Assembly (NCBI GenBank): GCA_021738625.1
Contig: JAIPBS010000006.1
Span: forward strand, 1-64,000
Reading direction: 5' to 3'
Origin: Bacteroidales bacterium
Lineage (GTDB): Bacteria; Bacteroidota; Bacteroidia; Bacteroidales; JAIOZK01
Length of the DNA: 64,000 bases
This document shows, piece by piece, positions 52,889 to 63,300 of this stretch. The first letter of the stretch is position 1; every line of letters starts with the position of its first letter. A program made the translations under genes and the position numbers. The notes beneath the pieces were generated by a model. It worked only from the letters and a program-made list of their open reading frames with translations, was not told the DNA's origin and did not search any database.

Positions 52889-55483
52889 TCACATACCCAG
52901 TTTGATTTTCAAGGAGAAGGAGAATGTTCTTCCGAAAGACCAAAATCCTGTGAATGATTCCAGGTCGTGGTTGATTCCGTCTTCACCCCTGACAATATAA
53001 ATGTGGTTCCATGCATTAAAGCAACTGATGTTGGCCAGGGCATACTGTTTGAACAATGTGAAATGGTATGAAAGGTGAAGGTCGAGCACGTCATATGCCG
53101 GCAGTTCAAAGGGTTGCTGCCTGTCGACCGGATCGTTGCGTCCGGTCGGGTTGAAATCGGCGAACAGCCTGTCGTAGAACAGCCAATTGATATCCAGTTT
53201 AAAGGATTTCAGAAATGTTAGCCCACCGAAAACCCCCATCTGGGTTTGCGGTGCGTCACCGACGTATAATCCATCAGCGTAAATTTGCACCGTATCATGA
53301 ATGGCATTGTCATCATTAAATACAAGGGCGTTCACATCGTTTTTCCATTTCCAGTTTCCGAGCGACAGCAATCCACCCACATGCGTATTGGATCCGATCC
53401 CCTGCCTGATCCTGAACTCAACTCCCTGATGAAGCGCATCCAGGCCCTGTATCATCACAGGATCGAGAAACTGGTTGTATTCGTTGGCAAGCATTGAGCG
53501 GTCTTCCCAATAAGTATAGTATCCGTTGAGTTGAATACTTGTTTTTCGCTTATTGAAACCGTAGCCAAATTCGAGGAAACTGATTTTCTCATTTCTGAGA
53601 TCTTCGGACGGTTGATTGGTGAAATTTGCGAAAACATACTTATAATAAGGTACGCGCGAAAAATAGCCGCTGTTGAAATAAATGTTATGAAAGGCGTTGA
53701 TGTTATAGTTTGCACCTCCCTTCACATCAAATCCCGCCATGCTTACCACTTCGCTTTGAATATCGGTTACATAATTGTAGCTGTCTTCTCTCTGGAACCA
53801 GTTGTTGTATAAACTTCCTGAAAGAAATGCCGAGAATCTCCCATTGGAATATTCCAACTCACCAAAAATATTCCCGAAATGGATAATGGCGCCGTTATCA
53901 ACCTTTATGATATCGCCCACATGTTTGATCTGATCTCGTCCGGCAACCCCGTCGATCGCATAGCCGTAATTGTCGATATAGAAATCACCACCTAAAAGAT
54001 CCCTGATTTTTTGTCGCAGTTTGGATTTAAAATAACGGTAGTGGAATCCACCCATGATCCTGAGATTATCCGTGAGTTCATGCTCGAAGGTGGAGATCAG
54101 ACCGGTCCACACATGACTTGCCAAAAAATTGGTTTGCACATTGATGCTGTAACCGGTAACGGTATCACCATTGGCCAGGACAGTTGAATCCTGGTTGTTG
54201 GCATTAATCCTGTACACGCTCTCCCAGTTGATCTGTCCGCTCGGGTTCCTGTAAAATTGAATGGGCAGGTTGGAAGGTGCAAAAGGATTAGGCTGATACG
54301 TATCGGACCATTTGCCGCCACCTGTGCCAATTGAAAAGTAGGCGGAGGTGGCAAGCATGCTTCTTTCCGAAATTGCCCAGTAATGATTCAATGTCAGATG
54401 CGGTTTGTGATAGAAGTTTTCAGACAAATTATTCAGCTGCCCGTTATAACTACCCCAATCTTTGTTGAATTTGATCCCGTGCCTGTCGATCTCCTCCTGC
54501 GACAATCTGGAGTTCCGCTGTCCGTGTCTTTCCGGTGCGCCCAGGGCAGTGAAAACAAGTTTGTGTTTTTTGTTGAATTCTTTGCTAACGCTCAGGAAGT
54601 AAGCCCATGCATCCACATAGGTGGCGTCCACATAGCCAGGTCCCTGCGTGCGGGATCCCATGAATGTGACCGCCATGCCGTTGTTCATCCTGCCGGTTGA
54701 AAGGCTCAGGTTAAACTTGGAGTTTCCGTAATCGGTCAGGTTGTAATAAAGCATGCCATCTTTTTCAGCCTTATTGGTTTTGGTAATGATGTTGATGGTG
54801 CCACCAACGCTGTTCAGGGCCACCCGCGAAGCGCCCAGTCCTTTTTGAATCTGTATGAAGTTGGTTGCTTCTGCCAGGCCAAGCCAGTTGTTCCAGTAAA
54901 CCAGTCCGTTTTCGACGCTGCTTATGGGGACTCCGTTAAGCAGCAGGCTGAGATTTTCCTGCTGAAAACCCCGGATGCTAACCCTGGCGTCGCCACTGCC
55001 GCCGCCATATCGCGTTGGATATACACCCGGTACCATTTTCATGATCTCGGGAAATGGCTGATCGCCAAGCTGGCTTTCAATGGTTCTGCTTTCGATGGTG
55101 TTTACTGTAACCGGTGTTTCCCGGCTTTGAGCCACCGAAGAAATTACCTGCATTTCCTCCAGGTAAACATGGCGGTTTTCAAGCAGGATGGTATCCAGCA
55201 ACAAATCTGTTTTACCAACTTCAAGGCTGATTGTTTTTGTTTTATAACCCACGTAGCTGAAGGTTAGTTGGTATTCCCCTTCGGGAACCTCCAGCTTGAA
55301 TTGCCCCAAATTATCCGTTGAGGTGCCTACTCTTCCATCCTCAAGTGTGACATTAACAAATGCCAGTGCTTCCCGGCTGGCTGAATCCGCAACAACTCCC
55401 CTTACCATCTGCTGGGCGGCACCCAGGTAGGAGGTGCTGATCATGATGCCTGCAAGCACCACCCTGATCAAATCCTTATTCAT
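52889..55483 (-). CDS. TonB-dependent receptor under FMN riboswitch, predicted flavin receptor
   Basis: 864 residues from the ATG at 55483 (MNKDLIRVVLAGIMISTSYLGAAQQ, a proper signal peptide); an earlier ATG at 55501 lies against the T run of the terminator and is less likely. Carboxypeptidase-regulatory-like domain about 28-110, plug about 115-235 (GGGSGDARVSIRGFQQENLSLLLNGVPISS) and barrel to the end. An FMN riboswitch and hairpin lie immediately upstream, so expression should fall when FMN is plentiful. The strongest inference is import of riboflavin or a related flavin across the outer membrane, driven by TonB. A paralogous receptor without this control follows downstream. Confidence 0.88.
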   Translation of the reverse strand: MNKDLIRVVLAGIMISTSYLGAAQQMVRGVVADSASREALAFVNVTLEDGRVGTSTDNLGQFKLEVPEGEYQLTFSYVGYKTKTISLEVGKTDLLLDTILLENRHVYLEEMQVISSVAQSRETPVTVNTIESRTIESQLGDQPFPEIMKMVPGVYPTRYGGGSGDARVSIRGFQQENLSLLLNGVPISSVENGLVYWNNWLGLAEATNFIQIQKGLGASRVALNSVGGTINIITKTNKAEKDGMLYYNLTDYGNSKFNLSLSTGRMNNGMAVTFMGSRTQGPGYVDATYVDAWAYFLSVSKEFNKKHKLVFTALGAPERHGQRNSRLSQEEIDRHGIKFNKDWGSYNGQLNNLSENFYHKPHLTLNHYWAISERSMLATSAYFSIGTGGGKWSDTYQPNPFAPSNLPIQFYRNPSGQINWESVYRINANNQDSTVLANGDTVTGYSINVQTNFLASHVWTGLISTFEHELTDNLRIMGGFHYRYFKSKLRQKIRDLLGGDFYIDNYGYAIDGVAGRDQIKHVGDIIKVDNGAIIHFGNIFGELEYSNGRFSAFLSGSLYNNWFQREDSYNYVTDIQSEVVSMAGFDVKGGANYNINAFHNIYFNSGYFSRVPYYKYVFANFTNQPSEDLRNEKISFLEFGYGFNKRKTSIQLNGYYTYWEDRSMLANEYNQFLDPVMIQGLDALHQGVEFRIRQGIGSNTHVGGLLSLGNWKWKNDVNALVFNDDNAIHDTVQIYADGLYVGDAPQTQMGVFGGLTFLKSFKLDINWLFYDRLFADFNPTGRNDPVDRQQPFELPAYDVLDLHLSYHFTLFKQYALANISCFNAWNHIYIVRGEDGINHDLESFTGFWSFGRTFSFSLKIKLGM

Positions 55484-55507
55484 GATTTCAATTTTGCACA
55501 TAAAAAA

Positions 55508-55530
55508 AGCCCTGAAGCTACTTCAGGGCT
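55508..55530 (-). terminator. Terminator hairpin of the FMN riboswitch
   Basis: AGCCCTGAAG and CTTCAGGGCT form a 10-bp stem with a 3-base loop, followed on the minus strand by seven T residues that end at the first possible start codon. Position between aptamer and coding region indicates transcription attenuation. Confidence 0.85.
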
Positions 55531-55587
55531 GCAAAGCATATATATTTAAAGCTTCCAGGCGTTTTTAAATGCCGGTTAAACTTTGAT

Positions 55588-55706
55588 GAATTCTTCTACC
55601 ATCCAGACTTTAACTGTCGGCCCCGGAATTTCACCGGATCAGTCTCGCCTCAGGCGAGAGTCGCGGACTGTAACCGCCGGTCGGGATTTCCACCCGGCCC
55701 CGAAGA
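55588..55706 (-). ncRNA. FMN riboswitch (RFN element)
   Basis: On the minus strand the conserved parts occur in order: GGGGCCGGGTGGAAATCCC then GACCGGCGGT, AGTCCGCGA, a variable hairpin CTCTCGCCTGAGGCGAGA, GATCCGGTGAAATTCCGG, GGCCGACAGTTAAAGTC and GGATGGTAGAAGAA. This matches the FMN aptamer almost completely. It binds FMN and here controls a TonB receptor through the terminator at 55508-55530. Confidence 0.96.
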
Positions 55707-55716
55707 ATTGTCGATG

Positions 55717-55724
55717 CAAAAATA
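55717..55724 (-). promoter_or_regulatory. -7 element upstream of the FMN riboswitch
   Basis: TATTTTTG on the minus strand matches TAnnTTTG and would start transcription at about 55711, directly at the 5' edge of the aptamer. No -33 was recognised. Confidence 0.5.
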
Positions 55725-55771
55725 GATAATTGTTTGAAATGCTGCCGCTGCCGGAGCAATTTAGAAAATGA

Positions 55772-56542
55772 CTAAATAATTCTTTTGATCAGTCTGAGGT
55801 GATGGGTGTATTTTTTTTGTTCTTCGTTGAATATGCCCTGGTGATCTATTTTATCGATGCGCACCTTCCCGGATGCATGTATGACCTTGTTGTCGGGCAG
55901 CAGGATGCCTGTATGGATGATGTCGCCATCTTCATTGTCAAAGAAAAGCAGGTCGGCCGGTAAGGCGTCCGAGATAAAGCTCAGCGTTTCGCCCTGTTCG
56001 ACCTGTTCGGCAGCATCGCGTAAAAGCGGTATCCCGCTCAGCTTGTAAACCATCTGAACCAGACCTGAGCAATCAATTCCGAACGGCGTTTTGCCTCCCC
56101 ACAGATAGGGAGCATTTAAATACATCAAGGCATATTCAACAATTTTTTCCCGCGAGCCATTCCTGTCTGAAAGCATTCCATCGTAATGGTATTCATCATT
56201 CACAATTTGGAAAACCTTATCCTTCAATCCGGGCAGTGTGCTGCCCATGAGCAGGGGGATCACCTTCTGACGGTTCATATGAGCCACCTGAACCAGGTCG
56301 AGGCTCAGTTGTTTGTCCGATTTTTCGATTTCATTAAAGGTATCCGATTCGATCTTTAAAATCTGTTTGCTGTCGATCCAACCTTCATAATTATCGGTGA
56401 TTATCCTGATTTTTAGCCAGCCCTGATAGCTTTCGCTTATTGCAACTGTTTCACCAAACAAAAGCTGGGTGGTCATTTCCGATTTGTCGGAAGGCTCTTT
56501 TCTGACAGGGATAACGCTCAAATGACATATTCCGAAACTCAT
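55772..56542 (-). CDS. NlpC/P60 (C40) peptidase with SH3-like domain
   Basis: 256 residues without a signal peptide. N-terminal SH3b-like region (about 1-70; CHLSVIPVRKEPSDKSEM, GWLKIRI), a linker and a C-terminal NlpC/P60 domain: catalytic Cys in DCSGLVQMVYKLSG (about 160), His in DIIHTGILL (about 214) and a third polar residue in HASGKVRID (about 225). Proteins of this layout cleave gamma-D-Glu-diaminopimelate bonds in murein peptides, consistent with the Mpl-based recycling seen elsewhere in the window. Divergent from the pgpH-like gene. Confidence 0.87.
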   Translation of the reverse strand: MSFGICHLSVIPVRKEPSDKSEMTTQLLFGETVAISESYQGWLKIRIITDNYEGWIDSKQILKIESDTFNEIEKSDKQLSLDLVQVAHMNRQKVIPLLMGSTLPGLKDKVFQIVNDEYHYDGMLSDRNGSREKIVEYALMYLNAPYLWGGKTPFGIDCSGLVQMVYKLSGIPLLRDAAEQVEQGETLSFISDALPADLLFFDNEDGDIIHTGILLPDNKVIHASGKVRIDKIDHQGIFNEEQKKYTHHLRLIKRII

Positions 56543-56586
56543 TGAAATACAATAATTTTAATTAAAGATTGTTATGCACATCATGT

Positions 56587-56621
56587 TTTGGCTCAAAGCT
56601 TGTAAAAAATTTCTACTTTAG
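56587..56621 (+). promoter_or_regulatory. Putative promoter of the PgpH-like gene
   Basis: TTTG (56587-56590) and TACTTTAG (56614-56621, one mismatch to TAnnTTTG) are 23 bases apart and precede the ATG at 56642. Confidence 0.35.
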
Positions 56622-56641
56622 TTCGGATAAAGATAACTACA

Positions 56642-58723
56642 ATGCGTCGTATAATAAAATTTGTGCGTAACAATAAACGGGAGATTATTCGTATCGGTTT
56701 GTTTGTGGTGAGTATTATTGTTTTGGTGATGATCTTTCCGAAAGAAGGAAAGTTCAAATATGATTTTCAAAAAGGTCGACCCTGGATGCATGAAGACCTG
56801 ATCGCTCCATTCGATTTTGCCATATTAAAACCTGAAGAGGAAATTGAGAAAGAAAAAGAAAAATTGCTTGCGCAGCACAGGCCTTATTTTCGGTATGATT
56901 CGGTTTTAACAGCAGAGAAACGGGAAAACCTGATTTCGGATTTTGAACGTAGCTGGGAAGGGCAATTTGACGACACCTCACAAATAGCGTATTCCAGGGA
57001 GCTGCATCGCGAACTGGCGCGACGGATTTATGACAGTTTGTTAAAAACCGGAATTGTTAAGCTAAACCAATACATCGAAGACAAGCCCGGTTCATATGTG
57101 GTTTACGTGCTGAGAAACCAGATGGCCGAGGAACGCAGTTTGAATGATCTCTTTACCATACGTTCTGCTTATGATTATATCAACAGGAAATTGCGATCAC
57201 GTGACAGCATTGATCAGCAATTTCTGCGTTCGGTTCTGGAAGATAACCTGGTTCAGAATGTGATTTATGACGAGGAAACAACGGCCAAGGAGCGTGAAGC
57301 CCTGCTTAATAATTTGTCTCTTACACGAGGCATGGTTCAGTCGGGCGAAAGGGTGATCTCGAAGGGAGATCTGGTTACAACAGAAAAATCCAGGATGTTG
57401 GAATCTCTCCGCGAAGAATTTGAGGTGCAGCTGGGATCTTCATCTTCTTATGGCCTGATTGTATTTGGACAAGCACTGCTGGTAACCATCTCAATTACTG
57501 TTTTAATGTTTTTCCTGTTGTTTTTCAGGAAAGACGTTTATATCGATCTGAAAAAATTGAGCCTGATCCTGTTGCTTGTGATCTTTATGGTTCTGATCAC
57601 AAGTATGGTGGTGAAATTGGATGTAGGCCTGATTTACTTAGTGCCTATCTGCTTGACTCCCATCGTGATCAGGGCATTTTTCGATACCCGTCTCGCGCTT
57701 TATGTACACATCATCACCATTATTACCATTGGTTTTTTGGTGCCCAATAGTTTTGAATTTGTTTTTTCACAATTGATTGCCGGTATCATTGCCGTATTTA
57801 GCGTAGTGGAATTGCAGCGGAGAGGACAATTTTTCCTCACTTCAATGATGATCTTCCTAACTTATTCTTTGGTATATGTCGGTTTAATCCTGATCCAGGA
57901 AGGAAACCTATACGGCATCAATCCTGTGTTCTTTCTCTATTTTGCAGGAAGCGCTATTCTGACGCTCTTTTCGTATCCCCTGATTTATTTACTGGAAAAG
58001 GTATTTGGCCTGATCACCGATGTTACCCTGATGGAATTGCAGAACAGTTCCTCAACACTATTGAGAGAACTGGCCATGCGCGCTCCTGGTACTTTCCAGC
58101 ATAGCATGCAGGTGGCCAACCTGGCGGAAGAAGCCATTTTTGAAGTGGGGGGAAATGCCCTGCTGGTAAGGACCGGTGCTATGTATCACGACATCGGCAA
58201 GATGGAACGCCCGGAATATTTTATCGAAAATCAGACCTTCGGTTTAAACCCGCACGAGAAAATCAGTTTTGAAAAAAGTGCACGCATCATCATTGATCAT
58301 GTGATAAAAGGAGTTGAAATGGCTCGCAAGCATAACCTGCCGAGGCAGATCATCGATTTTATCAGAACCCATCACGGTACGCGTAAAGTTGAATATTTTT
58401 ACCTGAAACAAATCAAGGAACATCCCGATCAGGAGGTGGACGAGAGCAAATATACTTATCCCGGTCCAAAGCCTTTCAGCAAGGAAACCGCTATCCTGAT
58501 GATGGCCGATACCGTTGAAGCAGCTTCCAGAAGCATTAAAGAACCCGATGTGGATAAGATTGACAGGCTGGTGGAAAATATCATCGAAAAACAAGTGGAG
58601 GAGGATCAATTCATTTATTGTGATATCACCTTACGGGAGATCACCAAAATCAAGGAACTATTCAAAAAGAAACTGATGAGCATTTATCATTTAAGGATTG
58701 AATATCCCGATCAGAAATTATAA
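56642..58723 (+). CDS. PgpH-type 7TM-HD cyclic-di-AMP phosphodiesterase
   Basis: 693 residues. One N-terminal helix (about 15-33), an extracytoplasmic 7TMR-HDED domain (about 50-265), seven helices (about 275-470) and a cytoplasmic HD domain (about 475-690) with HSMQVANLAEEA, YHDIGKM, IIDHVIKGVEMA and HHGT. This is the PgpH architecture, known to hydrolyse c-di-AMP to pApA and to set potassium and osmotic balance. No diadenylate cyclase lies nearby. Its last six bases overlap the convergent hybrid kinase gene. Confidence 0.92.
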   Translation: MRRIIKFVRNNKREIIRIGLFVVSIIVLVMIFPKEGKFKYDFQKGRPWMHEDLIAPFDFAILKPEEEIEKEKEKLLAQHRPYFRYDSVLTAEKRENLISDFERSWEGQFDDTSQIAYSRELHRELARRIYDSLLKTGIVKLNQYIEDKPGSYVVYVLRNQMAEERSLNDLFTIRSAYDYINRKLRSRDSIDQQFLRSVLEDNLVQNVIYDEETTAKEREALLNNLSLTRGMVQSGERVISKGDLVTTEKSRMLESLREEFEVQLGSSSSYGLIVFGQALLVTISITVLMFFLLFFRKDVYIDLKKLSLILLLVIFMVLITSMVVKLDVGLIYLVPICLTPIVIRAFFDTRLALYVHIITIITIGFLVPNSFEFVFSQLIAGIIAVFSVVELQRRGQFFLTSMMIFLTYSLVYVGLILIQEGNLYGINPVFFLYFAGSAILTLFSYPLIYLLEKVFGLITDVTLMELQNSSSTLLRELAMRAPGTFQHSMQVANLAEEAIFEVGGNALLVRTGAMYHDIGKMERPEYFIENQTFGLNPHEKISFEKSARIIIDHVIKGVEMARKHNLPRQIIDFIRTHHGTRKVEYFYLKQIKEHPDQEVDESKYTYPGPKPFSKETAILMMADTVEAASRSIKEPDVDKIDRLVENIIEKQVEEDQFIYCDITLREITKIKELFKKKLMSIYHLRIEYPDQKL

Positions 58724-60295
58724 ATCCACAAATAATCTTTCGATATCCTGACGTTTGAATGGTTTTGAAATAAAATCATCCATACCTGCTTTAAAACTTT
58801 CATCCTGATCTTCTTTGCGCGCATTGGCCGTTAATGCAACAATTTTACAATGCGGCCTGTTTTCAGTCTTTTCGATCTTACGGATTTCGCGGGTTGCCGA
58901 ATAGCCATCCATAACGGGCATCTGGATATCCATGAGGATCACATCAAAGGTTCCGTTTTTGTACTTCTCAATTGCCTCTTCTCCGTTTTCGGCAACTTTA
59001 ATGTCATGTCCGAAGGGTTTGAGCGAGGCCAAAGCCACCTTTTGATTGATCTTGTTATCTTCTACCAGCAGGATTTTCAATTTTCTTTCATCCGTAGATT
59101 TTTGCTTTTTCTTCGCGCTTGACCGCTGATCCTCCTTTTCTCCTCTGTTGTCAACTTTATCGAAAACAGCAGTAAACCAAAAGGTCGATCCTTTTCCTTC
59201 CTGGCTTTTCACCCCGATTTCCCCTTCCATCAGTTGGGTCAGGTTTTTTGAAATGGCCAGGCCAAGGCCGGTTCCCCCAAACTTTCGCTGGGTGGATTCG
59301 GAAAGCTGGCTGAAAGATTTGAACAAACGTTTTCTGCCTTCTTCGCTAATTCCAATGCCCGTATCAATCACACTGAATTTAAGTTTGATCTTCTTGTCTT
59401 CTTCAGATATCTGTTCGGCTTTGAGGGTGACTTTCCCTTTTTTTGTGAATTTAATGGCATTGTTTACCAGGTTGATGATGATCTGTTTGAGCCGCAGGGG
59501 GTCGCCAATTACGAAAGTGGGTACATGCTTGTCCAGGTCGGCATGCAATTCATCTTGTTGCTCGTTTGCCTTGATGTCGAGCAGCCGTATGATCTCATTG
59601 ATGATGGTTCGCAGGTTGAACCTGACGCTCTCAAGCTCAAGCTGGCCGGCTTCAATTTTGGAAAAATCAAGTATGTCGTTGATGATGGTCAGCAAATTAT
59701 TACCTGATACATAAATGATATTGACCAGGTCTTCCTGTTCTTCGGTGAGGGGGGTGTGTTTGAGCATATCCGTAACCCCGATGATACCATTCATTGGGGT
59801 TCTGATCTCATGCGACATGGTAGCCAGGAAAAGAGACTTCAGAAAACTGTTGCGTTCGGCTTCTTCCTTGGCACTTTTTAATTCTTCATTTGATATCTGA
59901 AGAAGCTTTCTTTGTTCATAAAGGTCCAGAAAAACTTTCACCTTGCCTTTGAGGATGGTTGGGATGATGGGTTTTGAAATGAAGTCGACGGCGCCGGTCT
60001 CGATCCCTTTCACAACATAAAATTCTTCTTTGTGAATGGCGGATACAAAAATGACCGGAAAGTAAGAAATGTCAGGATCATTGTGGATCAATTGAACGGT
60101 TTCATAGCCGTCCATCTCTGGCATTTGCACATCGATGATGCCCAGGGCAAATTCGTGTTTAAGGGTTTTCGCCAGGGCCTCGTTGCCCGAAAGTGCCCTG
60201 ACAAAGTCAACATCGAAGTCGTTCAGGATGCTTTCAAGAGCAACCAGATTCTCCGGTTTGTCATCTACGATTAATATTTTTGGCTTCTCTTCCAT
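58718..60295 (-). CDS. Hybrid histidine kinase, REC-HisKA-HATPase-REC
   Basis: 525 residues, soluble. An N-terminal receiver (about 5-125; phospho-acceptor Asp in GIIDVQMPEMDGYE), a short coiled coil, HisKA with the phospho-His in MSHEIRTPMNG (about 160), HATPase (N, G1 and G2 boxes DTGIGI and GGTGLGLAIS) and a C-terminal receiver (about 405-525; Asp in LMDIQMPVMDGYSA). The front receiver suggests it is switched by another kinase, most simply the larger one encoded five bases upstream. Confidence 0.93.
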   Translation of the reverse strand: MEEKPKILIVDDKPENLVALESILNDFDVDFVRALSGNEALAKTLKHEFALGIIDVQMPEMDGYETVQLIHNDPDISYFPVIFVSAIHKEEFYVVKGIETGAVDFISKPIIPTILKGKVKVFLDLYEQRKLLQISNEELKSAKEEAERNSFLKSLFLATMSHEIRTPMNGIIGVTDMLKHTPLTEEQEDLVNIIYVSGNNLLTIINDILDFSKIEAGQLELESVRFNLRTIINEIIRLLDIKANEQQDELHADLDKHVPTFVIGDPLRLKQIIINLVNNAIKFTKKGKVTLKAEQISEEDKKIKLKFSVIDTGIGISEEGRKRLFKSFSQLSESTQRKFGGTGLGLAISKNLTQLMEGEIGVKSQEGKGSTFWFTAVFDKVDNRGEKEDQRSSAKKKQKSTDERKLKILLVEDNKINQKVALASLKPFGHDIKVAENGEEAIEKYKNGTFDVILMDIQMPVMDGYSATREIRKIEKTENRPHCKIVALTANARKEDQDESFKAGMDDFISKPFKRQDIERLFVDL

Positions 60296-60300
60296 ATTTC

Positions 60301-63300
60301 CTATTTATATAACCAGACCCGCATCAGGGAGAGCAATTGGTCGATGTTGATTGGCTTCGATATGTAATCACTGGCCCCTGCATCCAGGCACTTCTGCCGG
60401 TCTTCCTTCATGGCTTTGGCCGTGAGTGCAATGATCGGCAGGTTTCTGAAATTTGATTGCTTCCTGATCTTTTTAATGGCTTCATAGCCATCCATCACCG
60501 GCATCATGATGTCCATCAGCACCAAATCGGTGTCTTTGTTCTTTTCCAGCATTTCCAGTGCCGATTCGCCATTGTCGGCTCTGAGCACTTCCATCCCGCT
60601 TTCTTTCAGGATTTTGGTCAGTGCGAAAACATTTCGCATGTCATCATCAGCCAGCAATACTTTTTTGCCGTTAAAGGCTTCCTCGGTATTGTGCAGGTTT
60701 TTGATGATGGCTTGCTGCTTTTCAGGCATTTTATCGACCATCCTGTGAAGGAACAGTGCTGTTTCGTCCAGCAGCCGTTCCTCGGATTTTACTCCTTTAA
60801 TAATGACTGTTTCGGCGTATTTGTGCAGCTCCTCGTTTTCTTCCTTGCTCAGGTCTTTGCCCGTATAAACAATAATGGGCGGTTGACCGACATCCAGTTT
60901 TTCCATTTTTTGGATTAATTCAAATCCCGACATATCCGGCAAGCCCAGGTCGAGCACCATACAATCGTAGATGTTGTCTTTAAGCAGCTTCAGGGCTGCT
61001 TTTCCGGAGGCTGCTTCTGAGATCTCAACATCATTTTCACCAATCAGTATTTTAACCGATTTACGCAATTCCGGATTGTCCTCAACCAGCAAAAGTGAAC
61101 TCATCTTTCTGTTGATCAGGTCCTCAAGCCGCCCGAAGGCCCGGTCGAGCTCTTTCTTTTTGATGGGTTTGGTGAGATAACCAATAGCGCCTTTTTTAAA
61201 AGCATCCAGGCTTTCCTGCTCACCCGACATGATGTGCACGGGGATATGCCTGGTTTGAGGGTCTTCTTTCAACAAATCCAAAACGTGCCACCCGGTGATG
61301 CCGGGCAATTTAATGTCGAGAATGATGGCCTGGGGTTTATATTTCCTGGCAAGTTCGTAACCCGCTTCACCCGTTGGTGTGGCGAGGCATTTAAAATCAT
61401 TTTGGTGGCATTGTTTCAGCAGTATACCTGCAAAGTTCGGGTCATCTTCCACTACAAGAATTACTGCATCGTTTTCTTTTAACTTGCCGCGGTCATCCTG
61501 AATGAAGGCTTCTTCAATTTGCTTGAGATGATCTGTTTTTTCAGGTTTTTGGATTTTGGGTTTGTGCTCCGGTATGGATGCTGCTGATGCCTGAGCAGAC
61601 CGACTTGCGGTCTTTTCATTGTTCACTTCTTTGCTTGTTGCTTTAAGCGGGATGTAAAGCGTGAATGTAGATCCTTTGTTCACCTCACTTTCGAGCTGGA
61701 TTTCGCCTCCCATCAGTTTGGCAAGCTCTCTGGAGATAGATAATCCAAGGCCCGTTCCGCCGTACAGACGGGAAGTGCTCCCATCTGCCTGTTGGAATGC
61801 TTCGAAAATCTCAAGCTGTTTCTCGCGTGGGATGCCGATACCGGTATCCGTAACCGAAATAGCGATAGCCTTCCCATTGTCTAACCCGCTTCTACTGAGA
61901 TCCGCATCTGTGCCTGGGAGATAAAAGCGTATTGTTATGCCTCCTTCTTTTGTGAACTTCACTGCATTCGACATGAAATTCTTAATGATCTGCTCAAGCT
62001 TCTGCTGATCGGTTTGAATTACTTTCGGAACTTGCTTGTTAATCTTAATCTTGAGATCTATATTTTTCTGTTTGGTAACATGAGCAAAATAATTTTTGAT
62101 GTTTTCTGATACTTCTTCAGGTTTTACCTCATCAACATTTAGCGACATTTTACCCGATTCAATCTTACTGAGATCAAGAATATCATTGATCATATTCAGC
62201 AGATCGCTTCCGCTTTTGTGAATGATATTTGCAGATTCGACCTGCTCCTCGTCCAGATTGCCTCCTTTGTTGTTGGCCAGGTTTTGAGAAAGAATAAGCA
62301 AGCTGTTCAGGGGGGTACGCAACTCATGCGACATATTGGCTAAAAACTCGCTCTTGTATTTGCTTGCCACGGCCAGTTCTTCTGCTTTGCGTTCAAGGTC
62401 TTCCCTGGCATTTTCGAGTTGCAGGTTTTTATCAGAAACTTCTGTTTTCTGCTCTTCAAGGGATTTGGTTTTTTCTTCAAGCTCCTCGTTGGTCACACGC
62501 AATTCTTCCTGCTGCTGTCGCAATTCTTCTTCACTAGCTTTGAGTGCATTGGTTTGTTCTTCCAGTTCTTTGTTTGCTTTTACGAGCTCCTGTTGTTGTG
62601 ATTTGAGTTCTTCAGCCTGCTCGCGTGTTTTATGAAGCAAGGACTCCATCTCGTTGCGCAGCTGAATTGACCGGAAAGCGATCGCGATATTTTCGGATAT
62701 CCTCTTGAGCAGGGCCAACTGTGTTTGGCTGATCTCGCGAACGGTGCCCATCTCCAAAACGCCTTCCACCTGGTTTTGATAGATCAAAGGCATCACCGTG
62801 ATCATTCGCGGTCTGGATTCGCCCAGCCCCGATTTGATGGAGATGTAATCATCGGGAATATCGGTGAAGGTGATCATCTTTTGTTCAAAAGCAGCCTGAC
62901 CGATCAGCCCTTTTCCCATTTCAAATTCATTTGCGTTGGATTTGCGAATGTTGTATGCGTAAGAACTTGTGAGCCGAAGTTTGTCTTCGGTTTTCAGGAA
63001 AATGGCCGCAATGTTAAAACCAATAATATCGGCCAGCATTTTTAGCAGGTCGTTGGCCAGTGCGGATTGGGATTTTTCCCCTTGAAGCTGTTCGCTTACC
63101 TTTACAATGGAGTGCTGCATGCATTGGTTTTCCTCGTTTTCTTTTCTGAGCGTAATGAGGTTTTCCCGCATCCGCAGCAGCGCATTGCCCAGCACATCGC
63201 TATCGCTTAAGGGGTCGTATTTTTCTTCATAATTTCCTTTTCCGATCTCGTTGGCGAACCGGGCGCTGGTTTTAAGGGTTTCTGCAAGGGTGTTCACAGC

